Shown one piece after another: positions 1-9,908 of a stretch of DNA of 64,000 nt; the first letter of the stretch is position 1; every line of letters begins with the position of its first letter. A program made the position numbers and the translations under genes. The stretch comes from Pirellulaceae bacterium (lineage in GTDB: Bacteria; Planctomycetota; Planctomycetia; Pirellulales; Pirellulaceae): assembly GCA_029243025.1 (NCBI GenBank), contig JAQWSU010000050.1, positions 28,925-92,924 of the forward strand. The letters run 5' to 3'. The notes under the pieces are model-generated. The model saw only the letters and a program-made list of their open reading frames with translations, did no database searches and had not been told where the DNA came from.

Positions 1-1479
1 TGGGCCTACGATGGGCAACAGTTCCTACCTGCCGGGAAAATGCCAGGTAGGCAGCGACCGCTCATGTCGCTCTTCACGGATGATGGCATCTTTGTTGTTG
101 CGCCCAGTAGGCATGATGGTGTCGTTACGGCAGATGTCCTGTTTTCACCCGATGGATTTGCAGACTATCAACTGCAACTTTCTTTGAATTCAACCACCAG
201 TGGAACCCCATTCGCTTCCGCACAAGACCACTCCCTCGTTGATTTGGGAGACAGTCGTTTATTGTTTTTCGAATACAGTGATGAATCGCGAGTGTTTTAC
301 AGTGGAAATGCTGGCCAGAATTGGGACCTGCTGTTCGAACCTGATTCCACGTCAATTCGGCATTTTCATGGAGCGTTTTTTGATCCAGATTACGAAAAGC
401 TATATGTGATGAGTGGAGACAGTAATGCCCAGTCAAGCATTATGGTCACCGACGATCTTTTTGGTGAGCATGGATTGATCAACGATCCCGGTTTATGGCG
501 AACTCGCTGGGGAATGGATGATCCCGGTCGGAAAACGTTGGAAACGGAATGGCTGCTCAAGCCTTTGGGTCTTGATCGCAGTCAGCATTCTCGCTCCGTT
601 GAGATGGAGATTGACGGAGATTACGTCTATTGGGGGGAAGATACCGGACGGCCCAGTGGTCAAAAAATGTTTCGGGCACACCGCCAAACGATGGAGGTTG
701 AGGAGGTGGGCAGCGGAGGGATCATTGGTAGTCCGTGGCGCTTTCTTAAAACATCGGACGACAGGTTTCTCTTCTTAACCTCCGCAATTCATTGGCAAGG
801 TGAGTTGTTTCCGGGCAGCGATGAATTTCTTCATCTCTATGAAATGACGGAGGACGGGAGTGATTACCGAGAGCTTGCAAGATTCAGCACACTCCATGAA
901 CTTTACAGTGGTTCGATGCCATTTGGTTTTGCTGAGGCTTTCGAGCGATTATGGATCAACGGCTACAACATAAGCGATCCGGAATACGATGTCGTTGGAA
1001 GTCTGATCGAAGTTGGGCTAGGAGATTTGAATGATGATGAGCAGTTGACAGCGATCGATATTGATTTGCTCAGTGCTGCGATTCGAAATCAGCAGTATCA
1101 GCCGATTTTCGATCTCGACATGGACGGCCGAGTGGATGGTGGTGATCGGGATTTGTGGGTGAATGAGTTGAAAGATTCGTTTTATGGAGACTCTAATCTT
1201 GACGGCGAATTTAGCTCCGATGATCTTACACACGCTTTGCAGTTTGCAGAATACGAAGACGACCTTCCACGGAACTCCGGCTGGGCGGCTGGCGATTGGA
1301 ATGGTGATGGCGACTTTACTTCAGCCGACCTTGTGCTGGCGTTTGAGGGTGGCGCGTACGAGCAGGGACCTCGTGTGCACGCCGCGGTGCCCGAGCCACG
1401 GTCATGGACGCTCTTGGTGGTCGCTCTTGTCGGAATCCTCTTGAGTCGTCAGATTCGAGCGGCCTGCGTTGTCAGTTGA
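1..1479 (+). CDS. PEP-CTERM exoprotein with dockerin-like EF-hand tail (5' partial)
   Basis: The frame is open from base 1, so the gene starts left of the window; the ATG at 40 is internal. The visible 492 residues hold a beta-rich region without a clear family (one Asp-box-like YSGNAGQNWDLL stretch, near residue 100). A calcium-type dockerin-like tail follows (about residues 340-445) with four EF-hand loops: DLNDDEQLTAID, DLDMDGRVDGGD, DSNLDGEFSSDD and DWNGDGDFTSAD. The C terminus is a PEP-CTERM sorting signal: VPEP, a hydrophobic helix and a basic end (LLSRQIRAA). Known PEP-CTERM proteins are exported and processed by an exosortase; none is encoded in the window. The EF-hand tail closely resembles that of the gene at 45143-46204. 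Stop TGA. The role of the N-terminal part is unknown. Confidence 0.85.
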   Translation, partial: WAYDGQQFLPAGKMPGRQRPLMSLFTDDGIFVVAPSRHDGVVTADVLFSPDGFADYQLQLSLNSTTSGTPFASAQDHSLVDLGDSRLLFFEYSDESRVFYSGNAGQNWDLLFEPDSTSIRHFHGAFFDPDYEKLYVMSGDSNAQSSIMVTDDLFGEHGLINDPGLWRTRWGMDDPGRKTLETEWLLKPLGLDRSQHSRSVEMEIDGDYVYWGEDTGRPSGQKMFRAHRQTMEVEEVGSGGIIGSPWRFLKTSDDRFLFLTSAIHWQGELFPGSDEFLHLYEMTEDGSDYRELARFSTLHELYSGSMPFGFAEAFERLWINGYNISDPEYDVVGSLIEVGLGDLNDDEQLTAIDIDLLSAAIRNQQYQPIFDLDMDGRVDGGDRDLWVNELKDSFYGDSNLDGEFSSDDLTHALQFAEYEDDLPRNSGWAAGDWNGDGDFTSADLVLAFEGGAYEQGPRVHAAVPEPRSWTLLVVALVGILLSRQIRAACVVS

Positions 1480-1596
1480 ACCTGACTGGTCATCGCACTG
1501 ATGGGACGTTTTTCGTGCCAATCTGAATGGATGACTCGTTTCGAGCAAAGATGATCCATGGCAGATTTTGTTGTTCAAAAAGATGGGGATATTCAG

Positions 1597-2955
1597 TCAA
1601 TTCTTGGCGGCTTGTTCCGCCAATTGCTTTGCGGTGGGGAGTTGGCTGAGATCGTTCTCCTGAATCGTCAAATGTAAAGCCCGATTCCAGAGGTGTGGGC
1701 AGAAGATGTGGATCAGGCCATTGTCGATGACCGCATCGAGATAAGAAACATTGTGATTGAACCATCCTGACTTTTCTGGGTTGGGCGGAGTCCCGTTCGC
1801 GAAAAGAAACTGAGGCTCTGTCCACTGGCGGCCTCCATCGGTTGACAATGTGATCCAAATCTCCGATCGGTCACGCATGCCGTCCATGTTTCCACTTAAG
1901 CCGGTGTATTGCGAGCCAAGGTGGCGGTTGTGGAAAAGACTGATCAGCGTTCTGCCATCGCTGAGATGAAACACCATCGGTGGTGCGTCGGGATGAACCA
2001 GCTGAGAGGCGGCCGGCTGTGACCAAGTTTGTCCCGCATCCGTACTGCGAGCTGTCCAGATTTTTCCCGTGGGAGTGCGGGCCATGAACAAAACTTCATT
2101 GTTGCCCAAATCAATCGGTCGACCTTCATCCATGCGTTCATACTTTGGGGCGAACCAGCCATTGGGGCGCGTTCCGGGTAAGAGCGACCAGGATTCACCC
2201 TGGTCAGTGCTCCGTAGAAGGTACTGTCGCGTTTGCAATGGATTCTTGGACCAATCAGCTGCGTGGGATCCAATCAGCCATGCCCCACTGTCTGTCTCGC
2301 ACATGCGAGTTACGGACATGCCAAGAAAACCAGGGTCATTCTTTGGCTTGATCAGTTTTGCGTTGCTCCAACTGTGTCCGTCATCGTCGGACCAGCGAAA
2401 GCCAATCGGCGTGTTTTCGTGTCGTCCCTTTTCACGACTGTACTTACTCGGGATCGGCTGTGTGCCGAATGCGTAGATCCGTTTGCTTCCTTGAGGAATA
2501 AAAGGTACGAATCCGTGTTGGCTGTAGTCGATGTCGAAAGCAACGCTGGGGCCTTGCCAGCTGGCCCCATTGTCACGAGAACGGTAGGCAAGTAGATCAT
2601 TTACCTTTCCACCCCCCGCTGCATAGTGATTGCCCTCAGGGAACATCAGTAATAGGTCCCCTTTCGGCGTGCGAACCGCTCGTGTTTCGAACAGCCCTCT
2701 GAGGCCCTTCCTGGCGACGTGGACCACTTGGCCCTTCAGCGATTTATGATGAATCAGTCCCAACTCAGCGTCGAAGACGAAGTTTTGAGGCGGATCGGTT
2801 TTTGTCAGCCTGATTGGATTCTTGATGCCAATCACAACCGAATCAAGTAATGAGTCATCTGCTTGGACGGCGTTGGATAGGTTCTGTCTGCAGGGAATTA
2901 TCAGGAGCAAAATGATCAGGCCAAGTAGGCACCGATATTGTATGGGGGTTCGCAT
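1597..2955 (-). CDS. Secreted BNR-repeat sialidase-like protein
   Basis: 452 residues from the ATG at 2955. The frame is open to 3048, but this ATG is followed directly by a signal peptide (CLLGLIILLLIIPC region). Five Asp-box motifs of the type S-x-D-x-G-x-x-W are visible: SRDNGASW, SDDDGHSW, STDQGESW, STDAGQTW and STDGGRQW. These are the hallmark of six-bladed sialidase/neuraminidase propellers (exo-alpha-sialidase family, BNR). It probably acts on extracellular glycans outside the cytoplasmic membrane; the substrate cannot be read from sequence, since many planctomycete BNR proteins are not proven sialidases. It converges with the preceding PEP-CTERM gene, 117 bp apart. Confidence 0.8.
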   Translation of the reverse strand: MRTPIQYRCLLGLIILLLIIPCRQNLSNAVQADDSLLDSVVIGIKNPIRLTKTDPPQNFVFDAELGLIHHKSLKGQVVHVARKGLRGLFETRAVRTPKGDLLLMFPEGNHYAAGGGKVNDLLAYRSRDNGASWQGPSVAFDIDYSQHGFVPFIPQGSKRIYAFGTQPIPSKYSREKGRHENTPIGFRWSDDDGHSWSNAKLIKPKNDPGFLGMSVTRMCETDSGAWLIGSHAADWSKNPLQTRQYLLRSTDQGESWSLLPGTRPNGWFAPKYERMDEGRPIDLGNNEVLFMARTPTGKIWTARSTDAGQTWSQPAASQLVHPDAPPMVFHLSDGRTLISLFHNRHLGSQYTGLSGNMDGMRDRSEIWITLSTDGGRQWTEPQFLFANGTPPNPEKSGWFNHNVSYLDAVIDNGLIHIFCPHLWNRALHLTIQENDLSQLPTAKQLAEQAAKN

Positions 2956-3501
2956 GGCAATTGGCTCGAATGCTTTTCGAGATTGATGGATGTTGAGCTG
3001 TCTGATGATGATTATCCAACTTTCTGGTTGTGGAGCAACGGTTTTCACGTGTTGGTTTCCTTTTCGGCGTCATCAGAGTTGAGTGGGATTTGGCAAAAAA
3101 TCAGGCATTGGCTCAGACGGTAAGCTGCTTTCCTCTGTTTCTGGCCAGAATCCCACAATGAACGACCGGTGAGCGGAGTAGGTCGCTCTTGGTGGGTTGA
3201 TCATGGAATCGAGTTCCGACGGGCCCTTGACCGAACCGATCCGATCTCGTCATGGTGACAAAACGGTATTTCGGTTTGTGCTTATGAGGTTTCCGCAGAA
3301 TTCGGTTTGCTCCTTTTGTGCGAATGGGCCAGTGGGATTGATTTCGAATGCGAGCGGTGGTGGACTTGGATTCAATCTCGCATCGCAGATAGAATGTGAT
3401 GGACGCAAACAGGTGATCGCAAACATGAGGCCTAGGATGAATTAGGTCTGTAATGGTCGGGAATTCGTTGCTGAAGATGGTTGAGAGAAAGATGGGAGTC
3501 C
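2956..3501. other. Intergenic region between divergent genes
   Basis: 546 bp between the start of the BNR gene (minus) and the APC permease (plus). It should hold promoters for both, but no convincing -35/-10 pair, operator or RNA structure stands out. A minus-strand frame (3113-3577) crosses it, but has no family signature and overlaps the permease start. Confidence 0.5.
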
Positions 3502-4797
3502 ATGAGTAGGGTGCAGAGTCCAGGATTGCGGCGAGAGCTTGGCGTCTTTGGTGCGATGATGATGGGCCTGGGCTCAATTGTCGGAACAGGAGTGTTTGTC
3601 AGCATTGGATTTGCGGCGGAAGTCGCCGGTTCGAGCGTGCTTTTAGCGATTGTGTTTGCGTCTTTGGTTGCCATGTGTAACGGTCTAAGCAGTGCGCAAC
3701 TTGCAGCCAATCATCCTGTGAGCGGCGGAACCTATGAATATGGTTACAAGTGGTTGTCACCTCGTTTGGGTTTTACTGCTGGTTGGATGTTCATGTGTGC
3801 GAAATCGGCTTCAGCCGCGACAGCAGCCCTCGGTTTCGCCGGTTATTTACTGAACACGATCGGTTATGACCAGAACGAGTATCGACTTTCGGTTGCTCTT
3901 ATTGCCCTCTGCGCGTTGACCGTGGTTGCATTGACGGGAATCCAACGAACAAGTCGAGCGAACATCTTGATCGTTGTTGTGACACTGTGCTCTCTCATGT
4001 TTTTTGTCCTCGCCGGTATGCCTTGGGTCGCGGCACCTGCCGATGAAAAACCGCTGAAGTTTTTTCAGGAATCAGGTGATGGATTTGGATTATTGCAGGC
4101 AACGGCTCTGATGTTTGTGGCCTATACGGGTTATGGTCGGATCGCGACATTGGGCGAAGAGGTCAGGGAGCCACGACGTACAATCCCTCTTGCAGTGATT
4201 TGCACGCTGGCCGTGTCCATGTGTTTGTATTTCAGCGTTGCTTATATCGCCTTAGCCGTCGTAGGAGCAGAAACTTACGGTGAATTAACCCGTAACCAAG
4301 TGGCGCCGCTGCAAGCGATTGCCGAAAAGTTTCCAGTTTCCGGTGCAAGCCTCATCCTCGCGATCGGCGCGATGACTTCGATGCTCGGCGTGCTTTTGAA
4401 TCTGCTACTGGGTTTGTCACGCGTTTTATTTGCGATGGCCCGAAGAGGTGATATGCCACACGGATTGTCTGCGGTCAGCGCGGAGACAGGTATACCGTGG
4501 AGCGCGACCCTCGTGGTTTCGGCCATTATTGGTGGCTTGGTTCTTTTCAGTGATGTGCGAGTGACCTGGTCGTTTAGCGCATTCACGGTGTTGATTTACT
4601 ATGCGCTCACCAACATCTGCGCGCTGCGATTGGCCCCGCAGGAACGCTTATTTCCGATTTGGCCTGCTTGGTGTGGATTGGGCGCATGCCTTTTTCTCGC
4701 CTTCTGGGTGAATTGGGGCGTCTGGCTAGTGGGACTTGCATTGATCGGCATTGGCTTAGTTTGGCACGAGTTGATCTCGCGTCGAGCGAAGTTCTAA
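3502..4797 (+). CDS. APC-superfamily amino acid/polyamine permease
   Basis: 431 residues from the ATG at 3502; an upstream in-frame TTG at 3481 is less likely, and a GGGAG lies just before the ATG. The first helix carries the APC signature GLGSIVGTGVFVS (about residues 20-35), the unwound TM1 substrate-binding segment of the LeuT-fold APC family. About 12 hydrophobic segments follow, with the family-typical SGGTYEYGYKWLSPRLGF between TM2 and TM3. Known members import amino acids or polyamines by proton symport or exchange across the inner membrane; the substrate cannot be assigned. Length is normal for the family. It stands alone, on the same strand as the PQQ-propeller gene 315 bp further on. 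Confidence 0.88.
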   Translation: MSRVQSPGLRRELGVFGAMMMGLGSIVGTGVFVSIGFAAEVAGSSVLLAIVFASLVAMCNGLSSAQLAANHPVSGGTYEYGYKWLSPRLGFTAGWMFMCAKSASAATAALGFAGYLLNTIGYDQNEYRLSVALIALCALTVVALTGIQRTSRANILIVVVTLCSLMFFVLAGMPWVAAPADEKPLKFFQESGDGFGLLQATALMFVAYTGYGRIATLGEEVREPRRTIPLAVICTLAVSMCLYFSVAYIALAVVGAETYGELTRNQVAPLQAIAEKFPVSGASLILAIGAMTSMLGVLLNLLLGLSRVLFAMARRGDMPHGLSAVSAETGIPWSATLVVSAIIGGLVLFSDVRVTWSFSAFTVLIYYALTNICALRLAPQERLFPIWPAWCGLGACLFLAFWVNWGVWLVGLALIGIGLVWHELISRRAKF

Positions 4798-5112
4798 TGA
4801 GAGCCATGCGTTGAAATGGCCAGGCTGTTGTCTGAATTGTCCTCCGCAGCCAGGTCGCGTGACTCGGGTCGTCAGGTCATCACCTCAACGAGAAACTGCG
4901 AGCCTTTTGCAACCGAGTTTCCAGCGGTGAAACTTGAGGGGAAGCAATTCGATCCAGGAGTGATCTCTGCGACTGACCTGCCTCCTGCCAATCTTCCCAT
5001 TTCGTGCCACGTCCAAATTAATTGGTTGAATTGGTGCGAAGATAGATGTGATCTGTTGGGTGAACGGGTATGATGCGGGTTGCATTCCTTCACTTCAAAT
5101 GGAGTTATCGTC
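4798..5112. other. Intergenic region, nothing recognised
   Basis: 315 bp between the permease and the PQQ-propeller gene, both on the plus strand. Short frames here have no family features. No strong terminator hairpin is seen after the permease. Confidence 0.4.
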
Positions 5113-8100
5113 GTGGGTATTCATCGGTTTCTGCTTTCGTCGATCTTGTGGGGTTCTTTGGTTTCACTCGTGTTTGCAGCGGATTGGCCAACCTGGCGAC
5201 ACGATGCAAATCGATCCGCAACAACTTCTGAGCAATTACCTCAGCAGCTTCATCTGCAATGGACATGGAAATTTCCTGAGTTGAAGCCGGCTTGGAATGA
5301 AGACGAACGGCTGCACTTTGATGCGCATTACGAGCCCATTGTTGCCAATGGCATTCTGTATGTCAGTTCACCCAGAAATCACTCGGTCGCGGCGATTGAT
5401 GTCGAGAAGGGACTCCGTAAATGGCGGTTTTTTGCTGACGGACCGATTCGATTTGCGCCAGTTCACTTCAATGGCAGGGTCTACTTTGGAGCCGATGATG
5501 GCTGCATGTATTGTCTCGATGCCGAGTCGGGGGAGATCCATTGGAAATTTAATGGGGCACCATCAAATCGATTGGCGATGGGGAACGAAAGGCTGATCTC
5601 CGTTTGGCCCGTACGAACAGGGGCCGTTGTTCGAGATGGTCGTGTGCTGTTTACCAGCGGTGTTTGGCCTTTCGAAGGTACGATGCTTTATGAGTTGGAT
5701 GCTGAGACGGGTAAGGAACTCCGGGTTACTGATTTGGGTGACCATTCTCCGCAAGGTTATCTGGCCATTAACGAAACGTCGATTTTCATTCCCGGCGGTC
5801 GTTCCCGGGCTTATGTGATCGATCGGGCAACGGGGAAGAACGTACCATGTTCGTACGAATCAAAAGGGTTAACCGATTACCATCTCGCTGCCGATGACGC
5901 ATATCTGTTTCATGGCGATCGAGTTTTTCCTGCCGGTGCATCCAGTCCGAAAGCGTTGGGACTCGAAGCCGATCGGCCAGTTTTGGATCAGGGGAAAATC
6001 TATTTCACGAAGCAAAGTCAATTGCAGGCCGTTGACATCGTGAACATGCTGGAGGTTGAAAAAACCGATCGCAAGGGAAAGTCTTATGTTGCCAAACAGC
6101 CCCGAGAAATCTGGAAGTTAGAAAAACAGCCCGTCACGAAGGTTCATCTCAAAGCCGGTGATAGCTTGTTGGCCCATGATCAGAAAAAACTGCTTGCCAT
6201 TCGGACGCCCGCAACGGATGAGGGAACGCCCAGTGTGAGTTGGAGCCACGAGATCAGCGGGACGCCAGCGACGATGCTGGTCAGCAATGAGCGACTGTTT
6301 GTGGTAACCGAAGAAGGTGAAATTCATTGTTTTGGTAGTGAGCGAGGCATTCCGGGAACCTATCGAGAAGCGAAACCTCGATCAATCGTGACGAATTCGG
6401 TTGACTTGAGTGCCCTGGTCGGTGCTGCAGAGAAAACGAATGGATACTGCTTATATGTTGGCGTGGAAAATGAAGCAGTACTCGAAGCGCTTGTGGATTT
6501 AACCGACTTTCACATTTTCGTGATCGATGATGATCCGAAGCTTGTTGATCGTTTAAGACGTCACTATGTCGCTCGTGGTGATTACGGTGAAAGAATTGTT
6601 GCCCGAGTTGGAGACTTTGAAACACTCCGCTTTTCCCCCTACTTCGCGAGCCTCGTGGTTTGCGATAAATCGGAGTTAGCCGGTCCCCAAGACGTCCAAG
6701 CAATTTACTCAACGGTCAGGCCCTATGGAGGGGCTCTCGTCTTCCGGGATAAGCCTGTCGAAGATGTACAACAGGCTGCGAAAAAACTAGAAAAGGCTGA
6801 GGTGAGTCGGGTTGATGGTTATACCATTGTGAAACGCCAAGGCGCTTTAGTGGGGTCGGCAAACTGGACGCATGAATTCGGTGATGCTGCAAACTCTTTG
6901 ATGTCGCAGGATAATTTGGTCAAAGCGCCACTCGGACTGCTGTGGTACGGTGGCCCTTCATCCGATGGCAGTTTGTTTTTTGATCGACATGATTGGCCTC
7001 CAAGTGCGCAAATCATCGACGGTCGCATGTTTTTTCAAGGACCAGCGACATTTGCCGCCGTCGATGTCTACACCGGACAAATGTTGTGGAAGTTGCCACT
7101 TCCCACCGGTGTCAGCCCAGGGCGAAGATCGAATTGGGGATCTCACGGTTTCCATTTTGTCGCATTGAGCGATGGGGTTTACTTGGCATTCCCGGAAAAA
7201 TGTGTGCGGATCGATCCGGACTCGGGCGAGGTACTCAACGAGTTCCGACTTGCTGAAGCGGGCGACTGGGGAAAGATTCGCATTATCGATGACAAAATGG
7301 TGGTTCCCGTCTTCCGACCCACCGAAGGATCGAAGGAACAATTACCCACGAAACTCGTTGCACTAAATCGCTATTCCGGGGAAATCGTCTGGGAAGTTGA
7401 GTCGGAGACTGGATTTTCGCTGGTCTCGATGGCCAACGACAAAGTGTTCGTCTACGAAGGGAAACTAGCTGGGTTGTACGTCGGTGACAGTAAGGAACGT
7501 CGTCGCGGAATCCCTGTTCCGCAAAGTAAGACGACGGTGAAGTCTCTTGATCTTAATACGGGTTTGGTGAACTGGCAGCGTCCGACGGAGTACGCCGGCT
7601 CCTGGCTGACCTATTCCGCCAAACACGACGTGCTCTTGATGTCGAACAAAGAAGGTGTCAATGCGCTTTCTGGGAAAGACGGTGCCCCACTTTGGAGTAA
7701 ACGATCTGACGGAGAAGGTTTTCGCGGGCATCCTGAAAATTATTGGGACAAAGTTATCGTCTGGGACGATTGGATTATCGATCAACGCGGTCCCGGTAAG
7801 TCCTATGATGTTCGTACGGGTGACGAAATCGTTCGCATCAATCCCATTACGGGTACGGAATCGGATTGGCAATTCACGAAGGTCGGACATCACTGCAATT
7901 ATGCCATTGCAAATCCCCATATGATGACTTTTCGAGCGGCCTCGGCCGGTTTCTGCAATATTGAAACCGGCGAGACGTCGCGACTCAATGGATTTCGATC
8001 TGGTTGCCGGAATAGTCTGATCCCGGCAAACGGTATTTTGAATGCACCCAACTTTGGCTACGGATGTACCTGTTCCTATTCGCTCTTTACATCACTTGCC

Positions 8101-8673
8101 ATGGTTCACATCCCCGATGATGTGAACTATTGGAGTTACAGTCGATACGATGAAGAGATCGACGAAGTGAAACAGGTAGGCATCAATTTTGGCGCTCCCG
8201 GAGATCGCCGTGACGAGGCCGGGACGATGTGGCTGGACTATCCAAATGTTGGTGGTCCTTCGCCCAAACTCAAGATCGAACTCAAAGCAGCAGATCCACA
8301 GTATTTTCGTCTGCACCCCAGCCAAATGCGAGGGGAAGGAACCAATTGGGTCAATGCGTCCGGAGTGGAGGGCGTGCAAAGCGTTTTGATCTCGGTTGGC
8401 AAGCCAGAAAGTGAAACACGAACCTTCGATTTGAAATTCTATTTTGCCGAACCGACGCCGGAAGTGGCCAAGGCTCGTAAGTTTGGCCTGTTTGTGCAGG
8501 GAAACAAGGTGCTAGAGGATTTTGATTTGATGGCGGAGGCTCAAGGTGCTCGTCGGGGTGTCGTACGAACGGTGAAAGGTGTTCGCGCGAAAGAAAAAAT
8601 TGTTGTCGACTTTGAGGCCAATTCAAGCGTTCCTTTGTTATCGGGTATCGAAATATCACTCGTGAAAGAGTAG
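5113..8673 (+). CDS. Secreted PQQ-like beta-propeller protein with inserted Rossmann (methyltransferase-like) domain
   Basis: 1186 residues from GTG 5113, chosen because GGAG at 5101-5104 is well spaced; an in-frame TTG at 5080 is the alternative. A signal peptide (IHRFLLSSILWGSLVSLVFAA) is followed by DWPTWRHDANRSA, the usual opening of planctomycete PQQ-propeller proteins. BamB/PQQ-type blade motifs recur: AIDVEKGLRKWRF, CLDAESGEIHWKF, AVDVYTGQMLWKL and LDLNTGLVNWQ. Between two sets of blades (about residues 430-570) lies a domain that looks like a class I SAM-methyltransferase fold (YCLYVGVENEAVLEALV, then FVIDDDPKLVDRLRR, then VGDFETL). There is no haem motif. It probably binds or scaffolds something in the periplasm; no activity can be claimed. 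It is followed 47 bp later by the PLC-like gene, probably in one operon. Confidence 0.85.
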   Translation: MGIHRFLLSSILWGSLVSLVFAADWPTWRHDANRSATTSEQLPQQLHLQWTWKFPELKPAWNEDERLHFDAHYEPIVANGILYVSSPRNHSVAAIDVEKGLRKWRFFADGPIRFAPVHFNGRVYFGADDGCMYCLDAESGEIHWKFNGAPSNRLAMGNERLISVWPVRTGAVVRDGRVLFTSGVWPFEGTMLYELDAETGKELRVTDLGDHSPQGYLAINETSIFIPGGRSRAYVIDRATGKNVPCSYESKGLTDYHLAADDAYLFHGDRVFPAGASSPKALGLEADRPVLDQGKIYFTKQSQLQAVDIVNMLEVEKTDRKGKSYVAKQPREIWKLEKQPVTKVHLKAGDSLLAHDQKKLLAIRTPATDEGTPSVSWSHEISGTPATMLVSNERLFVVTEEGEIHCFGSERGIPGTYREAKPRSIVTNSVDLSALVGAAEKTNGYCLYVGVENEAVLEALVDLTDFHIFVIDDDPKLVDRLRRHYVARGDYGERIVARVGDFETLRFSPYFASLVVCDKSELAGPQDVQAIYSTVRPYGGALVFRDKPVEDVQQAAKKLEKAEVSRVDGYTIVKRQGALVGSANWTHEFGDAANSLMSQDNLVKAPLGLLWYGGPSSDGSLFFDRHDWPPSAQIIDGRMFFQGPATFAAVDVYTGQMLWKLPLPTGVSPGRRSNWGSHGFHFVALSDGVYLAFPEKCVRIDPDSGEVLNEFRLAEAGDWGKIRIIDDKMVVPVFRPTEGSKEQLPTKLVALNRYSGEIVWEVESETGFSLVSMANDKVFVYEGKLAGLYVGDSKERRRGIPVPQSKTTVKSLDLNTGLVNWQRPTEYAGSWLTYSAKHDVLLMSNKEGVNALSGKDGAPLWSKRSDGEGFRGHPENYWDKVIVWDDWIIDQRGPGKSYDVRTGDEIVRINPITGTESDWQFTKVGHHCNYAIANPHMMTFRAASAGFCNIETGETSRLNGFRSGCRNSLIPANGILNAPNFGYGCTCSYSLFTSLAMVHIPDDVNYWSYSRYDEEIDEVKQVGINFGAPGDRRDEAGTMWLDYPNVGGPSPKLKIELKAADPQYFRLHPSQMRGEGTNWVNASGVEGVQSVLISVGKPESETRTFDLKFYFAEPTPEVAKARKFGLFVQGNKVLEDFDLMAEAQGARRGVVRTVKGVRAKEKIVVDFEANSSVPLLSGIEISLVKE

Positions 8674-8720
8674 CCGGACCCGGAGGATTGCGTTATCGAA
8701 TCAAAAGAGGGGTAGCAACG

Positions 8721-9866
8721 ATGTTCGAAATTCGAGTCGTCTGCTTCCTGCTTGTGAACGTTACTTGCCTGCTGTTTGTTACAGCTGACGACGTGGCGGC
8801 CCAAATTCGAATGAACGAAATCCAAGTGATCGGAACCCATAATTCCTATCATCTTGCGCCCCATCCAACCGTGATGAGATTGATTGCTCAGAGGCAGGAG
8901 TCGTTGGCGCAATCTTTGGATTACACACATCGTCCGTTGTCTGAGCAATTCGGTCAGCTGGGGATCCGACAAATCGAGCTGGATATCTATGCCGATCCCA
9001 CAGGCGGACTCTATGCAAAACCGTTGATGGCCAAACAGGTTGCCGATGTTCGGTACGATCCCAAGGGCGCATTGCAACGCCCCGGGCTGAAGGTGCTTCA
9101 TATTCAAGATATCGATTATCGCACTACGGTATTAACACTGGTCGATGCTCTTCAGCAAGTACGATCATGGTCCCGGGAAAACCCCCAGCACGTTCCAATC
9201 TTGATCATGTTGGAGGTGAAGCAGCAGCCGATTGGAAATGAATTCACACGTCCACACCCTTTTGGACAGTCTGAATTCAATATGATTGATCGAGAGATCC
9301 TCTCGGTGTTCGAGCCGACGGATATCCTGAAGCCGGATGATGTTCGAGGTGACGATGAGTCGTTGCGGAGCGCAGTCACCCAGCGGGGCTGGCCTTACCT
9401 TAACGATGTCCGAGGAAAGGTGATGTTTGCTTTAGACAACGAAGGTGTTGTGCGCGATTCCTATTTGCTTGGCCATCGGGCTCTACGTGGACGTTTGTTG
9501 TTTGTTAGCGTTGATGAATCGGATGACGCCGCCGCCTTCATGAAGCTGAATGATCCAATTGAGGACTTTCAGAAAATTCAAGATGCCGTTCGGAAGGGCT
9601 TTCTTGTCAGGACGCGAGCTGATTCGGGAACACGACAGGCACGTTTTAATGATCCGACCCAAGCCGAAAAAGCATTTGCCAGTGGTGCACAATTTATCAG
9701 TACGGATTATCCAGAGCCTGATCACCGCTTTAGTGATTACCGCGTTGTATTTCCCCGCAGTATCGTGGCGCGCGGTAATGTCCTGAATGGTGATGCCGCT
9801 TGGCATGCACAGGAGTTTGATTTGAGTCGTGAGCGGCCAGCCGTGAAGTCGCAATTGTCCGATTAA
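8721..9866 (+). CDS. Ca2+-dependent phosphoinositide-specific phospholipase C-like protein
   Basis: 381 residues from ATG 8721, preceded by AGAGGGG (8706-8712) at good spacing; an upstream TTG (8688) lacks this. A signal peptide ends near DDVAAQ. The N-terminal half has the PLC-like TIM-barrel signature IGTHNSYHL (catalytic-type His) and QLGIRQIELDIYAD (acidic metal-binding strand), then LMLEVK. The C-terminal part ends in the typical AFASGAQFISTDYPEPD, matching the Ca2+-dependent PI-PLC C1 family (Pfam PI-PLC-C1). Such proteins are secreted phosphodiesterases; the substrate here is unproven. It lies 47 bp downstream of the PQQ-propeller gene and is likely cotranscribed with it. Confidence 0.85.
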   Translation: MFEIRVVCFLLVNVTCLLFVTADDVAAQIRMNEIQVIGTHNSYHLAPHPTVMRLIAQRQESLAQSLDYTHRPLSEQFGQLGIRQIELDIYADPTGGLYAKPLMAKQVADVRYDPKGALQRPGLKVLHIQDIDYRTTVLTLVDALQQVRSWSRENPQHVPILIMLEVKQQPIGNEFTRPHPFGQSEFNMIDREILSVFEPTDILKPDDVRGDDESLRSAVTQRGWPYLNDVRGKVMFALDNEGVVRDSYLLGHRALRGRLLFVSVDESDDAAAFMKLNDPIEDFQKIQDAVRKGFLVRTRADSGTRQARFNDPTQAEKAFASGAQFISTDYPEPDHRFSDYRVVFPRSIVARGNVLNGDAAWHAQEFDLSRERPAVKSQLSD

Positions 9867-9908
9867 ACCGACGGTGCAACCAAGACAAACTCTATCGCGA
9901 GGCGGATT

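Noticed and set aside
3113..3577. A 154-residue minus-strand frame upstream of the permease
   Set aside because: No motif, it overlaps the permease start and signature, and its composition resembles a shadow frame.
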